NCBI GenBank assembly: GCA_963377175.1
Contig: CAUJNA010000446.1
Coordinates: forward strand, 2,420,851 to 2,484,850
Direction: 5' to 3'
DNA: 64,000 nt
From: Effrenium voratum
Taxonomy: Eukaryota > Sar > Dinophyceae > Suessiales > Symbiodiniaceae
Shown here in pieces: positions 11,273-22,139 of this stretch. The notes under the pieces were generated by a model, which saw nothing but the letters and a program-made list of their open reading frames with translations, searched no databases and was not told the origin of the DNA. The number at the start of each line of letters is the position of its first letter. Position 1 is the stretch's first letter. Both the position numbers and the translations under genes were made by a program.

Positions 11273-11943
11273 CTGCGCAGGCTTTTTGCGCCGAACATGA
11301 TTGCCCATAGGGAAAGCCAGTTGCAGCCAGTGAAAGGTGGACAAAAGGAACCATTCCTTTTCAAAGTTGACCATCGTTAGTGAACCCACCTGAAGAGAAA
11401 AGGGCGCCACCGAACACCTGAACAACTGGCTCTGCGTTTTGCAAAGGGTCTACCGTTCAACTCCCATAATTTCGACCCAGGATGAATCAACCTCGTGGGT
11501 TCTTGTGGAGGGTCATACGAAAGTGATCTGGATGCTCAGTCACACTGCTTGCCCTTCGACTCATAGCTCAAAGCCTTCTGTGATGCCAAATTGACTGATA
11601 CTCCATTCAAGGCTCCCTGGTATCACAGCGGGAATCAACCCCTTCTTGCCACAAAACTGATTGTGGTCGACAACTTTTGCAGCGCAGTGCTGGCTGCCTC
11701 TCGCCTGACAAGCCCAACATGTGCCCGGATACTGGGAAAAAGCCCGCCCAACATCTACAAACAGAGTGTGGATATTGAATTAGATTCCGCTCATATTGCA
11801 TCTAACCTAAACTATAAAACCGTTTTGTTTGGAAGGACCCCCCGGCTTCTATTTTCTATTGCGTTGCACCCCTGTTTGGGGCGGTTCAAGAGGAAAAAAC
11901 GCTCTTTTTGGGGGTCCCCCGACTTTGTTCCAGAGAAACCCAC

Positions 11944-12012
11944 CCCAGCGCCTGGTCCCCGATGCTGGTGGGGGAAATCTCCGTGGGCACCGGCATCTCC
12001 GTGGGGGAGGAC
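11944..12012 (-). CDS. micro-exon, PxPT family (SSPTEMPVPTEISPTSIGDQ)
   Basis: 69 bp, acceptor GGCACTTTTTCAG, donor CTGGG|GTGGGT. One leading base, then SSPTEMPVPTEISPTSIGDQ and AL. It contains three PTE/PTS units; EMPVPTE matches the 4.5 kb exon. The best pyrimidine tract among the proximal copies. Confidence 0.6.
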
Positions 12013-12974
12013 CTGAAAAAGTGCCGTCCAGGCGGGTGGCTCGTCTGTTGGAGTTGGAAGCCTCTGGTTTGGTGGTTTTAAAGGGAAACCAACCGGAAAA
12101 CGGAAGCCATGTTGGGTGGTCCTAAAGAAAGACACGGCTATGTGGGTATCTGGGGGTTTCCCAAGACTTGGATGCATTTCAAACGACAACGTGGAAGCCA
12201 CTTGGGGAAACCAGAGCCCAAAAATGTAGATCTTGGATTTCCGGTTGAAACTGGGGGGTCTCCGATTTTGTGTTTTTGTGAGTCGGCAAGAGATGGAACA
12301 GAAAACCGGAAACTATTGTGTGAGCTGTTGTGTACCCCAGAGGTGGGTCAAGACAGAAACTGCCTCGTCTTTGCCCCAGCCCCTGATATTGTGGGATAAC
12401 ATTGTTGTATATAGTTGTGTAGCCCGTATATGATGTCATCACAACCCAGTCGCAACCAGTGACCGGAAAGGTACACAAGTTTCCTTTCTGGGGCTGGACC
12501 ATGTGTAGACTGCACCTACTAGAACAACTGGAAGCACTTGGACTGGGACTCACACTTATTTTTGCCCGACGTGAATCTGCCCCAGCGCGTCGGGAAAAAA
12601 AAAAAAAAACAAAAAAAACAAAAAACATGTCGAAAAGCCCAATGAGCTTTCTGCCGATGGGAAGGGGGTCACTGGTTGCAACTGAGTATGTTCTAAGAGC
12701 GGAGCGGTGGTCTTAAAAAAAATGTTAGTGTCCATCGGCTTTCCAGCCAGTTTGGTTCAAAATTTTGATCGATTCCAGGGGCTTCGTTGCTTCCTTCTGA
12801 TCAATCAAAATGATCGATTTCCCATACGGGCGCCCACACTATCAGGATCCTTGGTATCTTTTCCCCCTTCAATTGGGGGGAGAGCAAGGGGTCAACCTCG
12901 GATAAACTACCCCCATTTCCTTCCAGATGGAACAAAGTGGAGCCGAAGACGGGGAGGCCCAACGGGCCACCAAA

Positions 12975-13086
12975 TGGCCATGGGTCAAAATCCAAATCGT
13001 ACCCCCAGTGAGCATCCCAATCATCACTAAAATAGGTCCTCAAATGGGTGGTGAATTCACCGACCCATGGTTTTGACCCACAGCCA
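12975..13086. mobile_element. A-family MITE
   Basis: 112 bp bounded by TGGCCATGGGTCAAAA and TTTTGACCCACAGCCA. The right half (CACTAAAATAGGTCCT...AAATGGGTGGTG) recurs at 21.9 and 50.3 kb. Located 35 bp from the candidate exon at 13121. Confidence 0.85.
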
Positions 13087-13120
13087 AAAATCTGAGGGGC
13101 TGTACTCCCGCAGGAAAGAC

Positions 13121-13162
13121 CTTGAGGCCCCGGGCACTAAGTCGGAGGAGCGTATCTCCGCC
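13121..13162 (-). CDS. candidate micro-exon (AEIRSSDLVPGAS)
   Basis: 42 bp, acceptor CGAGCCGCGCAG, donor CTCAAG|GTCTTT. It reads AEIRSSDLVPGAS with one leading and two trailing bases. The plus strand is at least as protein-like (YSRRKDLEAPGTKSEERISA), so strand is doubtful. Confidence 0.3.
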
Positions 13163-13293
13163 CTGCGCGGCTCGGAGTTTGACTCGGCGGCAACGATTTT
13201 TTTGGTTTTGCTCTTCGCTCACGGAACCTGAAACCAGAGTTGCGACCACACCGTCATCCAGTGGTCCCAGAAAGGGTCACATTTCCTTCTGAT

Positions 13294-13437
13294 TGGTTTG
13301 GATTGGTGGTTTTGGATTGGTGGTTTGGATTGGTGGTTTGGATTGGTGGCTTGGATTGGTGGCTTGGATTCGTGGCTTGGATCGGTGGCTTGGATTGGTG
13401 GTTTGGATTGGTGGTTTGGGTTCGTGGTTTGGTGGTT
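13294..13437. repeat. 13-bp minisatellite (GGATTGGTGGTTT)
   Basis: About eleven copies of a 13-bp unit GGATTGGTGG(T/C)TT with one 14-bp variant and TTCG/ATCG substitutions. The unit equals the terminal sequence of the J-family elements. Confidence 0.95.
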
Positions 13438-13707
13438 AAGGTACAAAGGCCCGGGCAAACGCATGGTTTCAACATGCGTCCTGATATCCGATGGCAAGTT
13501 GAAAAGGACGGATTAACCCCGACCCTCATCTTCATGTACCCAGGCCGGAGTTCTGGCTAATATATGTTGTTGTTGGCAGGCCCCCACTCAAACTATGCAC
13601 AGTGCAGAGCAAAAGAAGGGCAACCAAAAAGCCATAGGTCAGTGAAGCTAACGCTCCCCCGGGCTACCATCGAAGCAACCAGGAACTTAGTCCCATTCAC
13701 AGCACAC

Positions 13708-13756
13708 GGTCGCCGGCTTTCGGCACCCGAAGCGCGTTTTGGCGAAGGTGTCAAGT
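13708..13756 (-). CDS. candidate micro-exon (LTPSPKRASGAESRR)
   Basis: 49 bp, acceptor AGCTGGACCACAG, donor GCGACC|GTGTGC on minus. It reads LTPSPKRASGAESRR, Ser/Pro/Arg-rich, with two leading and two trailing bases. Confidence 0.4.
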
Positions 13757-13937
13757 CTGTGGTCCAGCTGTGGCTCCAATTGTTCAACGGGGCGAAATCG
13801 ACGCCTCAACCCTGAGCCCGCGTAGACATGCCTCTCACACCTGGTAATTAGCGAAGCATGTGCTTTGCAGCCCCACTATGAGAACAATCGAAGAACCAAG
13901 GAATCCCCGAAAAGCCGTGCCAAGAACAGTGAAGCAC

Positions 13938-14022
13938 ATAGGTGGCCCTGGTAGATGATGAAACCGCCAGGTAAACCAGGGCCATCTATTTTTCAACCAA
14001 AATAACCAAAAAGGACACCTAT
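13938..14022. mobile_element. B-family MITE with 9-bp target duplication
   Basis: Element with ends ATAGGTGGCC and GGACACCTAT and a strong internal hairpin (ATGGCCCTGG class, here GTGGCCCTGGTAGATGAT opposite ACCAGGGCCAT). Flanked by an exact 9-bp direct repeat GTGAAGCAC at 13929..13937 and 14023..14031. Non-coding. Confidence 0.85.
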
Positions 14023-14086
14023 GTGAAGCACGCGGGTTCCGCGAGGCCCTCCCAAATCTCAAAGCATCTCAGTGCTCAGCCCTCAC

Positions 14087-14214
14087 CCATCGCTGGCGCC
14101 TAGATCCGGAGCTGAAGTCCTGATCGATGGACGTGTTTGCCCGGGTGGACGAATGCACCGTGGGTCGACCAAATCCACGCGCACCAGAAGGTTTGAATAC
14201 GACAAGCCGCCCAC
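14087..14214 (-). CDS. candidate exon (FGRPTVHSSTRANTSIDQDF)
   Basis: 128-bp minus island: acceptor CCTGCACTAG, donor CGATGG|GTGAGG. It includes FGRPTVHSSTRANTSIDQDF followed by SSGSRRQRW; two leading bases, ends in phase 0. Ser/Thr-rich with a basic end. No domain recognised. Confidence 0.45.
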
Positions 14215-14229
14215 CTAGTGCAGGACTTT

Positions 14230-15500
14230 GTCCACAGGACCCTTTGGTGGACATCGTTTTTATGCGAGGATTCATGTCCACCAAGTAGTTGAAAGGGTGC
14301 TCACCGTCAGAATTCATACCAACGAGTCGGGAAATATAGGCGACCTAAGAATCGAAACAGCTGCAATGGTCCGCTTCAAGGGTCATAGTTCTCAAACAAT
14401 GCACCGGTGAAGGAGCATGAACGTGATTCTCAACCAAAATAGGAAACATAAGGACCCATTTGTGGCTGTGTGTGTATGTCAAAAGAAAAGGGCCCGGTTT
14501 CCCTGAAAGGATTCTCTTTACGCCAACCCCAACAACAAGGGCACCGTAAAAACAACGCGCACACCCATGTTGTAGCTTGGGCTCCAATAAATAGAGTCCC
14601 CGAAACAAGGGGCTCTTCTTTAGGATGTATTGAAGGTTGATGCCACATTCCTTTGTCGAGTAGTTAGCCTTTTTGAAAGGAAGGATCCCTGCAAAGATCG
14701 GCGATCCCTTTAAAAGCATGGCTTTCTCAGGGATACACGTGTTGTAAGCATGCCATCGAAGAAACATCTGCATTTGGGGGCGCCACAGCATTTCTCTGCG
14801 CTTGTCCAAAGACCAAATCTCAAGCCGCTGCGAGTCATATCCTACAAAGCCGGGCAGAGCTACGGCAAAACTGCATGGCTGAAAAGAAAGGGGACTCATT
14901 TAGGCCCTGGTAAACTTTGTCAGTGTTGCAACTGTCCTTTTGCGTCAAACTGCCCCAAAAGATTTGTCTGCACGAAAGCCAAGCTTCTGATGTGACCAAA
15001 GACCAAATCGCGTAGACTCGCCCATCAAACTGAGAACGCTATTGTATAGATCAACACCGAGAAGACCGGACGATGCTGACCGAGCAAACTCATTCACAGA
15101 ACGAGGCAAACGATACATAACAGCAACAAGTAGCCAGGCCAGCCAAATGCATGCTCCGTCGCGGACAGCGCTAAACGTGTCAAAATAGGACCCAACAGAT
15201 GGCCATGTTCCTTTTGGCTTCGCTCTAAACTCGGGTACCCTCAAGAAAGTGCATCCATTTGAATCCTGCTCTAAGCCTGTCCGAACTCGACCCTAACCAA
15301 CCCTAAACTCGCCCTATCTCCCCAAGTTCACCCAAGCAAGCCCCAAGCCAACCCCAAACCCGCCCTCCAAGAAACTACGCCCTCTAGCAAAATTCATAGA
15401 TGGCAACATCCTTATAAAACTCACCTGGTCGCATCCTTCACACCAACTGGCAAAGGTGTTGTGTTGAACTTGGCGAAAACGCATGCTTTAAATCAGGCAG
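14230..15500. other. spacer with long open minus frames, no supported gene
   Basis: Two long minus frames (14345..14899 and 14945..15244) look moderately protein-like; one contains a hydrophobic stretch ACIWLAWLLVAVMYRLP. They have no start, splice or repeat support. A CCCTAACC-like stretch at about 15290-15360 is irregular and not telomeric. Confidence 0.3.
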
Positions 15501-15516
15501 CCCTGAATTGTTGATT

Positions 15517-15622
15517 TGGATTGGTGGTTTGGATTCGGATTTGAACCCCTGGTTCTTGTAGCGGGTTTAACGGGGAAGCCACTCCATTTCACCACCAAAC
15601 CACCAGCCTCCAAACCACCAAG
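15517..15622. mobile_element. J-family element
   Basis: About 106 bp with inverted ends GGATTGGTGGTTTGG and CCAAACCACC, and the core GGATTTGAACCCCTGGTTCTTG. The best-preserved J copy in plus orientation. Confidence 0.7.
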
Positions 15623-15752
15623 TGCTGAGAAGCTGAAAGTCAGCTTGCGCAAATGTAGATGTTTGCCCGTTTTTGTTTCTTTTCTTTTTCTGGGGAACCC
15701 TTTTTGGTTGGTTTCGGGGGGGAAGCTAAGGGCGAAAGCTAGTCTTTGGGAC

Positions 15753-15810
15753 TGCCAGGCGTTTGTAGGGCCCTCGCGTTCTGCGCCGACAAGTTGGGCG
15801 GAACCTCCAC
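15753..15810 (-). CDS. micro-exon, EVPP-type (VEVPPNLSAQNARALQTPG)
   Basis: 58 bp, acceptor GAGGTGCAGCAG, donor GGCA|GTCCCA. It reads VEVPPNLSAQNARALQTPG, where EVPP resembles the 35.4 kb copy. Joined in phase to the 16.3 kb exon, the frame would instead read GGSAQLVGAEREGPTNAW, so the frame is unresolved. Confidence 0.4.
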
Positions 15811-16259
15811 CTGCTGCACCTCGGCTCCGGAAATCGACGCTCCGTTTGCTGATCTGCCACAAGTCGAACTTTTGGAAATTGTGGAAGCTATCACTTAACC
15901 CAAAAAAGCTAAAAACTTACGGGGATGGCTGGGAAACACCATTATATGGCTATCAATTTCGATGGGGAGCCTGGTGGTAGATAAAACCACACCTGAATGA
16001 GAGGGTCCCCATATGAGCCATGGTCAAAACTACATGTTTGCGGCCGTTTCGCTACTTGGTTTGAGAGTGCCCTATCGTTTTCCAGCGGTTTGTGCTTTCT
16101 GACACTCCTCACTCTACAAGTATTGTGGGAATGCCAAAGGCTAAGAAATACAGGGCAAGAAGAGGAGGAAGGCAGGAAAAGAAGTAGGGAGGGCTTGGTA
16201 GTTTGGTGCGTGCGTCTTGGTACTTGGCTTTGCTGCTCAACATTTCGCACCCACCCAAC

Positions 16260-16315
16260 CCTGCAGTCCGTTTGCCATGTTTGCCGCAGAAACCTCGAGG
16301 AGAACGCGCAGCACC
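16260..16315 (-). CDS. candidate exon (VLRVLLEVSAANMANGLQ)
   Basis: 56 bp, acceptor CATTTTGTTTGCGCAG with a good pyrimidine tract, donor GCAGG|GTTGGG. It reads VLRVLLEVSAANMANGLQ with one leading and one trailing base. Its phase fits the preceding 16.8 kb exon (CT + G gives Leu). Confidence 0.45.
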
Positions 16316-16773
16316 CTGCGCAAACAAAATGCATCCCCAGCACTGTGGAAGGAACTTTTGCGCTGCGCAAGTGGTCGTGCAATTGGTCAGGCCTCATATT
16401 CTGGGTGTTTCTCCAAATAGGAATCGGCCCCCCAAAATTGCAACATTGTTTGATTCCCTTTAAGCACCAGCCAAAGGGTCCACTTTGAGACAACCCATGT
16501 TGTGTGCCACGGTAAAATCAATGATGTCTTCCAATGATGTTGGATTTGGCGAGCAACCTCCATTCCAGATGCGCACTAGGTGAGTGTAACCCACGCCATC
16601 CCCTTTCGCGTAGATGACAGTACATATTGACCATGAGGATATCTGGTTGCTGGTTTGAGGTTTTATTAACGTACCAAAATGGTCTTCGCAAAAAAGTGAC
16701 TGAAGTCCAAGAACTCGAGAAGTGAGGCACCAATTTAGGGGTTTCTTAGGACGAAAGGTAGATGACATCCTAC

Positions 16774-16832
16774 AGTGAGGCCCCGGCGGTGGGCGGAAGC
16801 CGTGTGGGCGCTGCCTGGCCCGTCCCAAAGAC
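16774..16832 (-). CDS. candidate exon (VFGTGQAAPTRLPPTAGAS)
   Basis: 59 bp, acceptor TTCCTACCCCTCAAG, donor CTCACT|GTAGGA. It reads VFGTGQAAPTRLPPTAGAS, phase 0 at the start and two trailing bases. APT and PPT units recall the PxPT family, and it is phase-compatible with both neighbours (17.7 and 16.3 kb). Confidence 0.5.
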
Positions 16833-17678
16833 CTTGAGGGGTAGGAACATACCCGGCCCAGACCTCCAAGACTCCCTGGGCTGCCTGGCTTTTTTGGTTT
16901 CACGGTTGGGCCACAGCTGGGAGCTGCCGAAATACTTGCTAGTTCCGCTGAATGGCAGGTTGGGCCAAAGATGAGAGCTGAAAATACTTGAGTTCCACTG
17001 GAGATGGTCCCTGCCCCTGCTTTTTGTGCTATGGGGACAAAATGGGCATGGTGACTGCACACTTTTGCGCGTCTTCGACCCGTGGGGAAACCGCAATTTT
17101 CCAGGTTGAAAGCTTCGCTGCAACACAGAAACCTGCCATCCTCCCTTTGGAAAAGTGAAAAACTCGCAGTTGAGTCGGGAATCCAATACCGTTTTCCAGA
17201 GGAAAACGGCCCAAGATTTCTTCAAAGGACAACACATTTTGCTTTACCCGTGGAACATGAAAGGAGCATACAAATAAACGACCGCGGCGCTTTGGGCAAA
17301 GAACCATTGTGGAAATCATCAAAACCTCACCCTCCCAACATTACCATGGCACCTTGGCATGGTCCAAACCAGAAGGCTCACCAGGTTCCGGTGAGGGAAA
17401 CAACTTGGACTTAGATGAGGGGCAACTTCCTGGTCTCCAATAGCATTGGCTTTTGTGAACCTCCATGTCCTCATGGTGATTTAGTGTGTGACCCATGACA
17501 TTTTCACTACTGTAGACGACTGCAAGTAAATGGCCCACATCTTGGGCAAAATAGTATGTTCAGATTCTGTTCCATATTTAAACATCGTATTTAGTCTAAC
17601 CTAAAATGCGGAATAGTTGTTTTGGAGGAGACCGTTTTCTGAACCAAACCCCGCTCCGCGTGTGCTTCCGCTTTCAAC

Positions 17679-17741
17679 CCTGCGCACCGTCGGCATCTCG
17701 TCCACCATGATGGAGGTGGGGGACGGCATCTGTGTTGGCAC
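17679..17741 (-). CDS. micro-exon, PxPT family (VPTQMPSPTSIMVDEMPTVR)
   Basis: 63 bp, phase 0-0: acceptor GAGAAGCTTCTGGAG, donor GCAGG|GTTGAA. It reads VPTQMPSPTSIMVDEMPTVR plus R. MPSPTS parallels MPSPTE at 4.5 kb and RPSPTS at 1.7 kb. Compatible in phase with 16.8 kb. Confidence 0.6.
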
Positions 17742-18225
17742 CTCCAGAAGCTTCTCGAAAGGAAGTGGCAGGAGAGGGTTTGGGACCCTACAAACACCTC
17801 GAGTGTTGGGGTTAAGAAGGCTGAGGATCTTTTACCAGGCTTGTTCTAGGGGTGGACTCGCCACCGGGTGGAAAATAGGCCTTGTGATATCAAAATGGGG
17901 ATCCTTTTGTTAACCCTCAGTTTCCACCATGTCAAAGAGCTAGTAGCTCAAGCCTCCCTAGATTTTGGATATCCTTCTTGAGTCACAATCAAAACCGATC
18001 GGCATTCAAATGATCTACCAAACCAAGGCAAAGAACAGACAAAGGCGGCTGCAACAGAGTCTGGCTGGGACTGTCCCAACCTCCACTTACCCCGGTGTTG
18101 ATGTTGGCTCCTCACTTCCTGAGTAGATTGGTCAGAAAACCTCCCAAACTCGTGACTTACCAAGATGGTCCAAGCCCAAACCCCAAAAGTGTCCAACCTC
18201 GGGATTCCTGAGTTGAAGTGTCCTC

Positions 18226-18362
18226 AGGGATCCTTACAATGGATCCACCTGAACATTGCAACTTGTAAATGGTGGTGTCCAACTTTATTTTGGTGAGAAA
18301 AAAGCCACATGTTTCAAATGGATGGGCAAAATGGAGATCTTTTAAGGAGCCCCGCTCAAACC
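18226..18362. repeat. G-family dispersed repeat, copy 1
   Basis: About 137 bp highly similar in the same orientation to 22140..22276: shared GAACATTGCAACTTGTA, GGTGTCCAACTTTATTTTGG, AAATGGATGGGC and GGAGATCTTTTAAGGAGCCC. No inverted ends recognised; non-coding. Confidence 0.85.
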
Positions 18363-18394
18363 ACTTCCCTTCCAGGAACTCTGGTTTGCGGAAC

Positions 18395-18437
18395 CTCCCG
18401 GGATTTCTCGCCTGGCCGGGGGAGGTGTCCTCTGTGC
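18395..18437 (-). CDS. micro-exon with PTED-like unit (TEDTSPGQARNPG)
   Basis: 43 bp, acceptor TTTCCCTGCGAG, donor GGGAG|GTTCCG. In the frame phase-matched to the upstream 19.5 kb exon it reads TEDTSPGQARNPG, related to the PTED units at 53.1 and 24.5 kb. Confidence 0.45.
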
Positions 18438-19500
18438 CTCGCAGGGAAACGGCGCTCCGAGGAACGCAAAAACCCAGCGAGGAGGTCCACGCAGGTCGTC
18501 CTTGTTTGAGTGTTCCCCCCCCTTTTTTGGGGTGGTGTTCAAGGGAAGCCGGCGTTTTTGGGTGGTGTTCAAGGGAAGCTGGCGTTTATTTTTTCTTTTT
18601 TGCGGATTTCAAGGGAAGCCACACAGGAAGCCAATCAAACTGTTCGAGGCCCGTGCCCGACTTTGAGACCCATCTGTGCAACCGTTGGTGTGACAGTAAA
18701 CAATTCCGATCGTTGCCGGCCACGCAAAGGGATCAGAACAAAGCTGCAAAATGCCAAGAACAGTGAGGACATTCCAAAAGTGGCCAGATCCGTTCGTACA
18801 AAGTCGCTCTTCTTGTGGACTGCGCAGCCACGCGGAACGTCGCGGCCCGAAAAGGGACCAAGACCGGCTCTTAGCTTAGGAGTCACTCACCTGTGCCATG
18901 GTCAAAACAAGCTTTTGCCTGGGACTCAGTTAACTCTGGAGTAGGTTGGGATGGTCAGGGACCACCTATGCATCTTGAGTTTGTTCCAGGGAAGCCACGA
19001 CCAGAATTGAATATTTGACATGCGCCCAGCGGCTGCATGAGCCCAAATTGGCCCCTTGCCTTTTTGCCGAATCTAAGCTTGCTGGACTGCTGTGGCTGTG
19101 GCTTCCATACTTTCACGACAAATCCGGTTGATAAACCAACTGAGAAACCTCGTTATAATCGTCTAACTGGGATAACTGGGGTGATCGTCCCCTTGCAACC
19201 ATGGCTATGATCTACTAAGTAGCTTCAACCTTCCCCTACTGGGTTCAACGGAGCAGAACCATGAGTAGCGGGGTGGTTCAACGTTAACCAGAACGTCAAG
19301 GATACTACAACCCCCCACCCCAAGAAGTAAAAGAGCAACACTCCGGACGGTTGAGGCCTCATTTTGCCTTGGCCCCAAAAAGCGAACTTCAGTCCTTCAC
19401 CTGGAACAACAAACCTGAAACGAGTCTGGCATCATACCCCCTGGACTCCTTAGTTCCCCGAGAGCACAGCCTTCCAGTATCCACTAAGAGGAATAGAAAC

Positions 19501-19592
19501 CCTCGAGGGCTTCCATGCTCGCGCCAGCCCCAGAGTGGGGATCCCGGCTGCTGTCCAACAGGTACCCAGAGGAATGGCGGCTGGAGGACAGC
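19501..19592 (-). CDS. candidate exon (LSSSRHSSGYLLDSSRDPHS)
   Basis: 92 bp, acceptor GGCACGTCTGAG, donor CGAGG|GTTTCT. It reads LSSSRHSSGYLLDSSRDPHS then GAGASMEALE, Ser-rich. One leading and one trailing base; phase joins cleanly to both 21.67 kb (upstream) and 18.4 kb (downstream). Confidence 0.5.
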
Positions 19593-19833
19593 CTCAGACG
19601 TGCCCCCGCAACTCTCGACCGGTGAATCTCAAGGGATTTTTGAAGTCGGTCAACAGGGCATACAAACCCTGCACCTGAGGTGTAGAAAAACTCATCCGAC
19701 ACCGAATCCTGTCTTCAACAGTCGGGATATCACTGCAAGATACGCTGCCGCCTGCGACGGGCTGTTTTCACATCCACAGCAGGTCTTCTCTCCGATGCAG
19801 TGATGGCTGTCTTCCTTTTCACTCTGAATCTTT

Positions 19834-20336
19834 TTAGTCCGTGTTCACCCGATCCTTCCGTCGCCACTGCCCGAGGCATCTGCAAGTAATCAACCCCTCA
19901 TTGTGACTTCCGAAGTCCTTACCGATCTGCCTGTTCCAAGTCAGATCATGACCGCCTGTGTTGTACTTGTGCAAATCTGCCTCGAGAGCATCTAGCGGTG
20001 CTCATGTGCCATCCTTCCTGATTGGCCCAACGGTTCGGTGCATATTCCTCTGGCAAACCTTTGATCTTCAGGCGTAGTCTTGCAGTTGACACATGTTCTG
20101 CACAAGCCAGGGTTACCAACACGAGGAACAAGAAGGTGACCAGTTTCCGCGCAAGTGTCAGGGAGTTCCTCACGCGTGGGGTCACTAATACGTTGCAGTT
20201 CAGACTGTGATCGGACCCCATCATGCCATGCTCGAATACGTGTCTGCCAAATCGTAACCAAAACACGCTGCAGAACGGAAATGGGATACAGTAATGGCAG
20301 CGTATCGGGTGCAAACACCCGGTGTGTTGATGTCAC
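19834..20336 (-). pseudogene. decayed unrecognised ORF with C-x2-C motif
   Basis: Minus-strand coding-like segment in two frames. The first part (to about 19992) contains IRAWHDGVRSQSELQRISD and RTCVNCKTTPEDQRFARGIC, and ends at a TAG. One frame over, reading resumes as LEADLHKYNTGGHDLTWNRQ and GKDFGSHNEGLITC, and stops at a TAA at 19834-19836. The quality of both halves and the single frame switch suggest a frameshifted relic, perhaps of a mobile-element protein. I do not recognise the family. It lies in what would be the intron between the 21.7 and 19.5 kb exons, on the same strand. Confidence 0.55.
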
Positions 20337-20422
20337 TGCCGGACTCTACAATCTGCACTCGCTTAACCAAATACAAAGGACATTCCCATGACACATGCAA
20401 AATTGTAGAACCCCCTCTGTAC

Positions 20423-20525
20423 GTAGGTGTCCTTTGGGAAAATACATGGCCCTGGTAGACGAAGAAACGACCAGGTCAACCAGGGCCATTTATCTTGCAC
20501 CAAAACAATCAAAAAGGGTACCTAT
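20423..20525. mobile_element. B-family MITE
   Basis: Ends GTAGGTGTCCTTTGGG and AAAAAGGGTACCTAT with the internal hairpin ATGGCCCTGGTAGACGA / GACCAGGTCAACCAGGGCCAT. No clear target duplication. Confidence 0.8.
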
Positions 20526-21242
20526 GCCTGTTTTGCAGCCAAGGTTTATGAAACATGGTCCCCCTAGTAAACAACCCCTATTAATTGGGGTGGATTTATT
20601 GATAGGGGGAAGGGATGAAACTTGTTGTTCCCACGTTTGTCTAGTCCCAAAAAAACGACTCAAGAACCGTGATATTTAAAGGGGGCGGTCGAACCAAGGT
20701 TTTATGCCTCATGTTAAAAGTATTTTTGGGATATGTTCCTTGCTGAATTCCTTGGTCCTCAAAAGGAACCTGACTTGTCGTTTGCTACTTATGACCCAAT
20801 CCAAAAAGGATTCACTCAAGTCCACTGACTGGCACAAGGGGGCCGAAGGTGCGAGAATGGCAGGCCATGCTTGGGTGACCCTGAACCAATTGATTCTGAC
20901 ACGTAGGCTCGAATGGATGCTGCGCACGGAAATCGGAAATCCCCAGTCAACCCCGAGTCACCCCTCTTTCAACCCTTGTAACCCGCTTGGCGGCAAAGGG
21001 ACAACAACTCGCCAGACCTCGGTTGCTTTCTGCTCCCCTGCTGAAAGCTTCACTTTTAGTGGTTGAATGGACAACCCATTAGTTGGCAAAAAGTTAAAGT
21101 CCTAACATCCAAGCAAAATGCACCAAAGAGACTATCTAGGGTAACAAATCCAAATATGCGGCCTTCCAATTCAATCCGACCGTCGGGGCTTGCTTCACTT
21201 GAAACTCGGGAAGGCCCTTCCATCGGTCCTTTACAAACAAAT

Positions 21243-21345
21243 AGGTTCACCTCTCCAACCAACCAACAAAGAGGTTTCCCCTTTGAACACCAACCAACTT
21301 TAGGAGCTCATCTCCAAGATCTTCTCTGGAGGACTGCCAATTATC
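21243..21345. repeat. E-family dispersed repeat, copy 1
   Basis: It shares with 22945..23036 the blocks GTTCACCTCTCCA, CCAACTTTAGGAGCT, ATCTCCAAGAT and CTGGAGGA, in the same orientation. Non-coding. Confidence 0.65.
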
Positions 21346-21673
21346 CCAACAAAAAATGGGCCCAAGTGCCACGAGCCGACCCACTCTTCCGTACTGAAAT
21401 TGCCAATGTTCATTGCTTGGTCTTTGGCCTATGGGATACCCTCCAAAAACCCACCCCACTTTTACCAAGGATTCGATTCCTTGAAAAAGGCTGGTGCTTG
21501 GGTGATATTTTAACTGGCCCGCATGTATCATGGGGACCCTGTAGAACCAAACTCATATCGGTGGAATATGGCTTGTCGCTAAATGGGATAGACCCCCCCC
21601 CCAAAAAAAAAAAAGAACTTTTGAAAGGGCTGAGGTTATGATACGCAGTGTGGTCAAAAAGACAATCCTCAAC

Positions 21674-21752
21674 CGCCAGAACGCGGTCAATCGCGGCAAC
21701 TTAGCGAACCGGCTCCCTTGTTCCCCTTGCAAGGGCTGGGGCATCCACCGTC
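21674..21752 (-). CDS. candidate exon (RWMPQPLQGEQGSRFAKLPR)
   Basis: 79 bp with a strong acceptor (TTTGCTGCACATATTTCTCGAG) and donor CTGGCG|GTTGAG. It reads RWMPQPLQGEQGSRFAKLPR then LTAFW; MPQPLQ resembles MPPQPLQ at 59.4 kb, nucleotide and peptide. Two trailing bases fit the one leading base of the 19.5 kb exon. The plus strand is also open (LNRQNAVNRGNLANRLPCSP). Confidence 0.45.
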
Positions 21753-21814
21753 CTCGAGAAATATGTGCAGCAAACGCTAACCCAAAGCCAGTGCCCCCAG
21801 TGAACATCAACCAA

Positions 21815-22003
21815 TCGGCTGTGGCTCAAAAAACCGGAATACCAAAATGGAACCCTGGTAAGTGGAAAGATGGACCAAAACCTGCGGTTTGCCCCTCCTG
21901 TTTAATTTTGAGCCACAGCCAATCCCCACTAAAATAGGTTCTAAAATGGGTGGTGCACCAATCCCCCAAAATGGGATCCCATTGGTTTTGACAACCACAG
22001 CCA
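21815..22003. mobile_element. A-family MITE, composite copy
   Basis: A 107-bp element (TGGCTCAAAA class ends: CGGCTGTGGCTCAAAA and TTTTGAGCCACAGCCA, 21815..21921), then a second right half sharing the A1 sequence CACTAAAATAGGTTCTAAAATGGGTGGTG and ending TTTTGACAACCACAGCCA at 22003. Probably nested or tandem insertion. Confidence 0.8.
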
Positions 22004-22139
22004 TGTGCGTCCGTGGCCCTTTTGTTTTTCTCCGGGTCTCCCCAGCACCAGCGGAGGCGGGGGCACCTCTATCTCCTGGCGGAAGGGGTTGCCTTCCATG
22101 AAACCCATGAAGCGACTTAAGCGTTCATCTCCTGAATCA

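Noticed and set aside
12545..12600. 21-bp minus micro-exon after a long T-run (FTSGKN)
   Set aside because: Attractive acceptor and donor, but too short to distinguish from chance.
15285..15365. CCCTAACC-like stretch resembling telomere repeat
   Set aside because: Irregular units, internal position, no tandem array.
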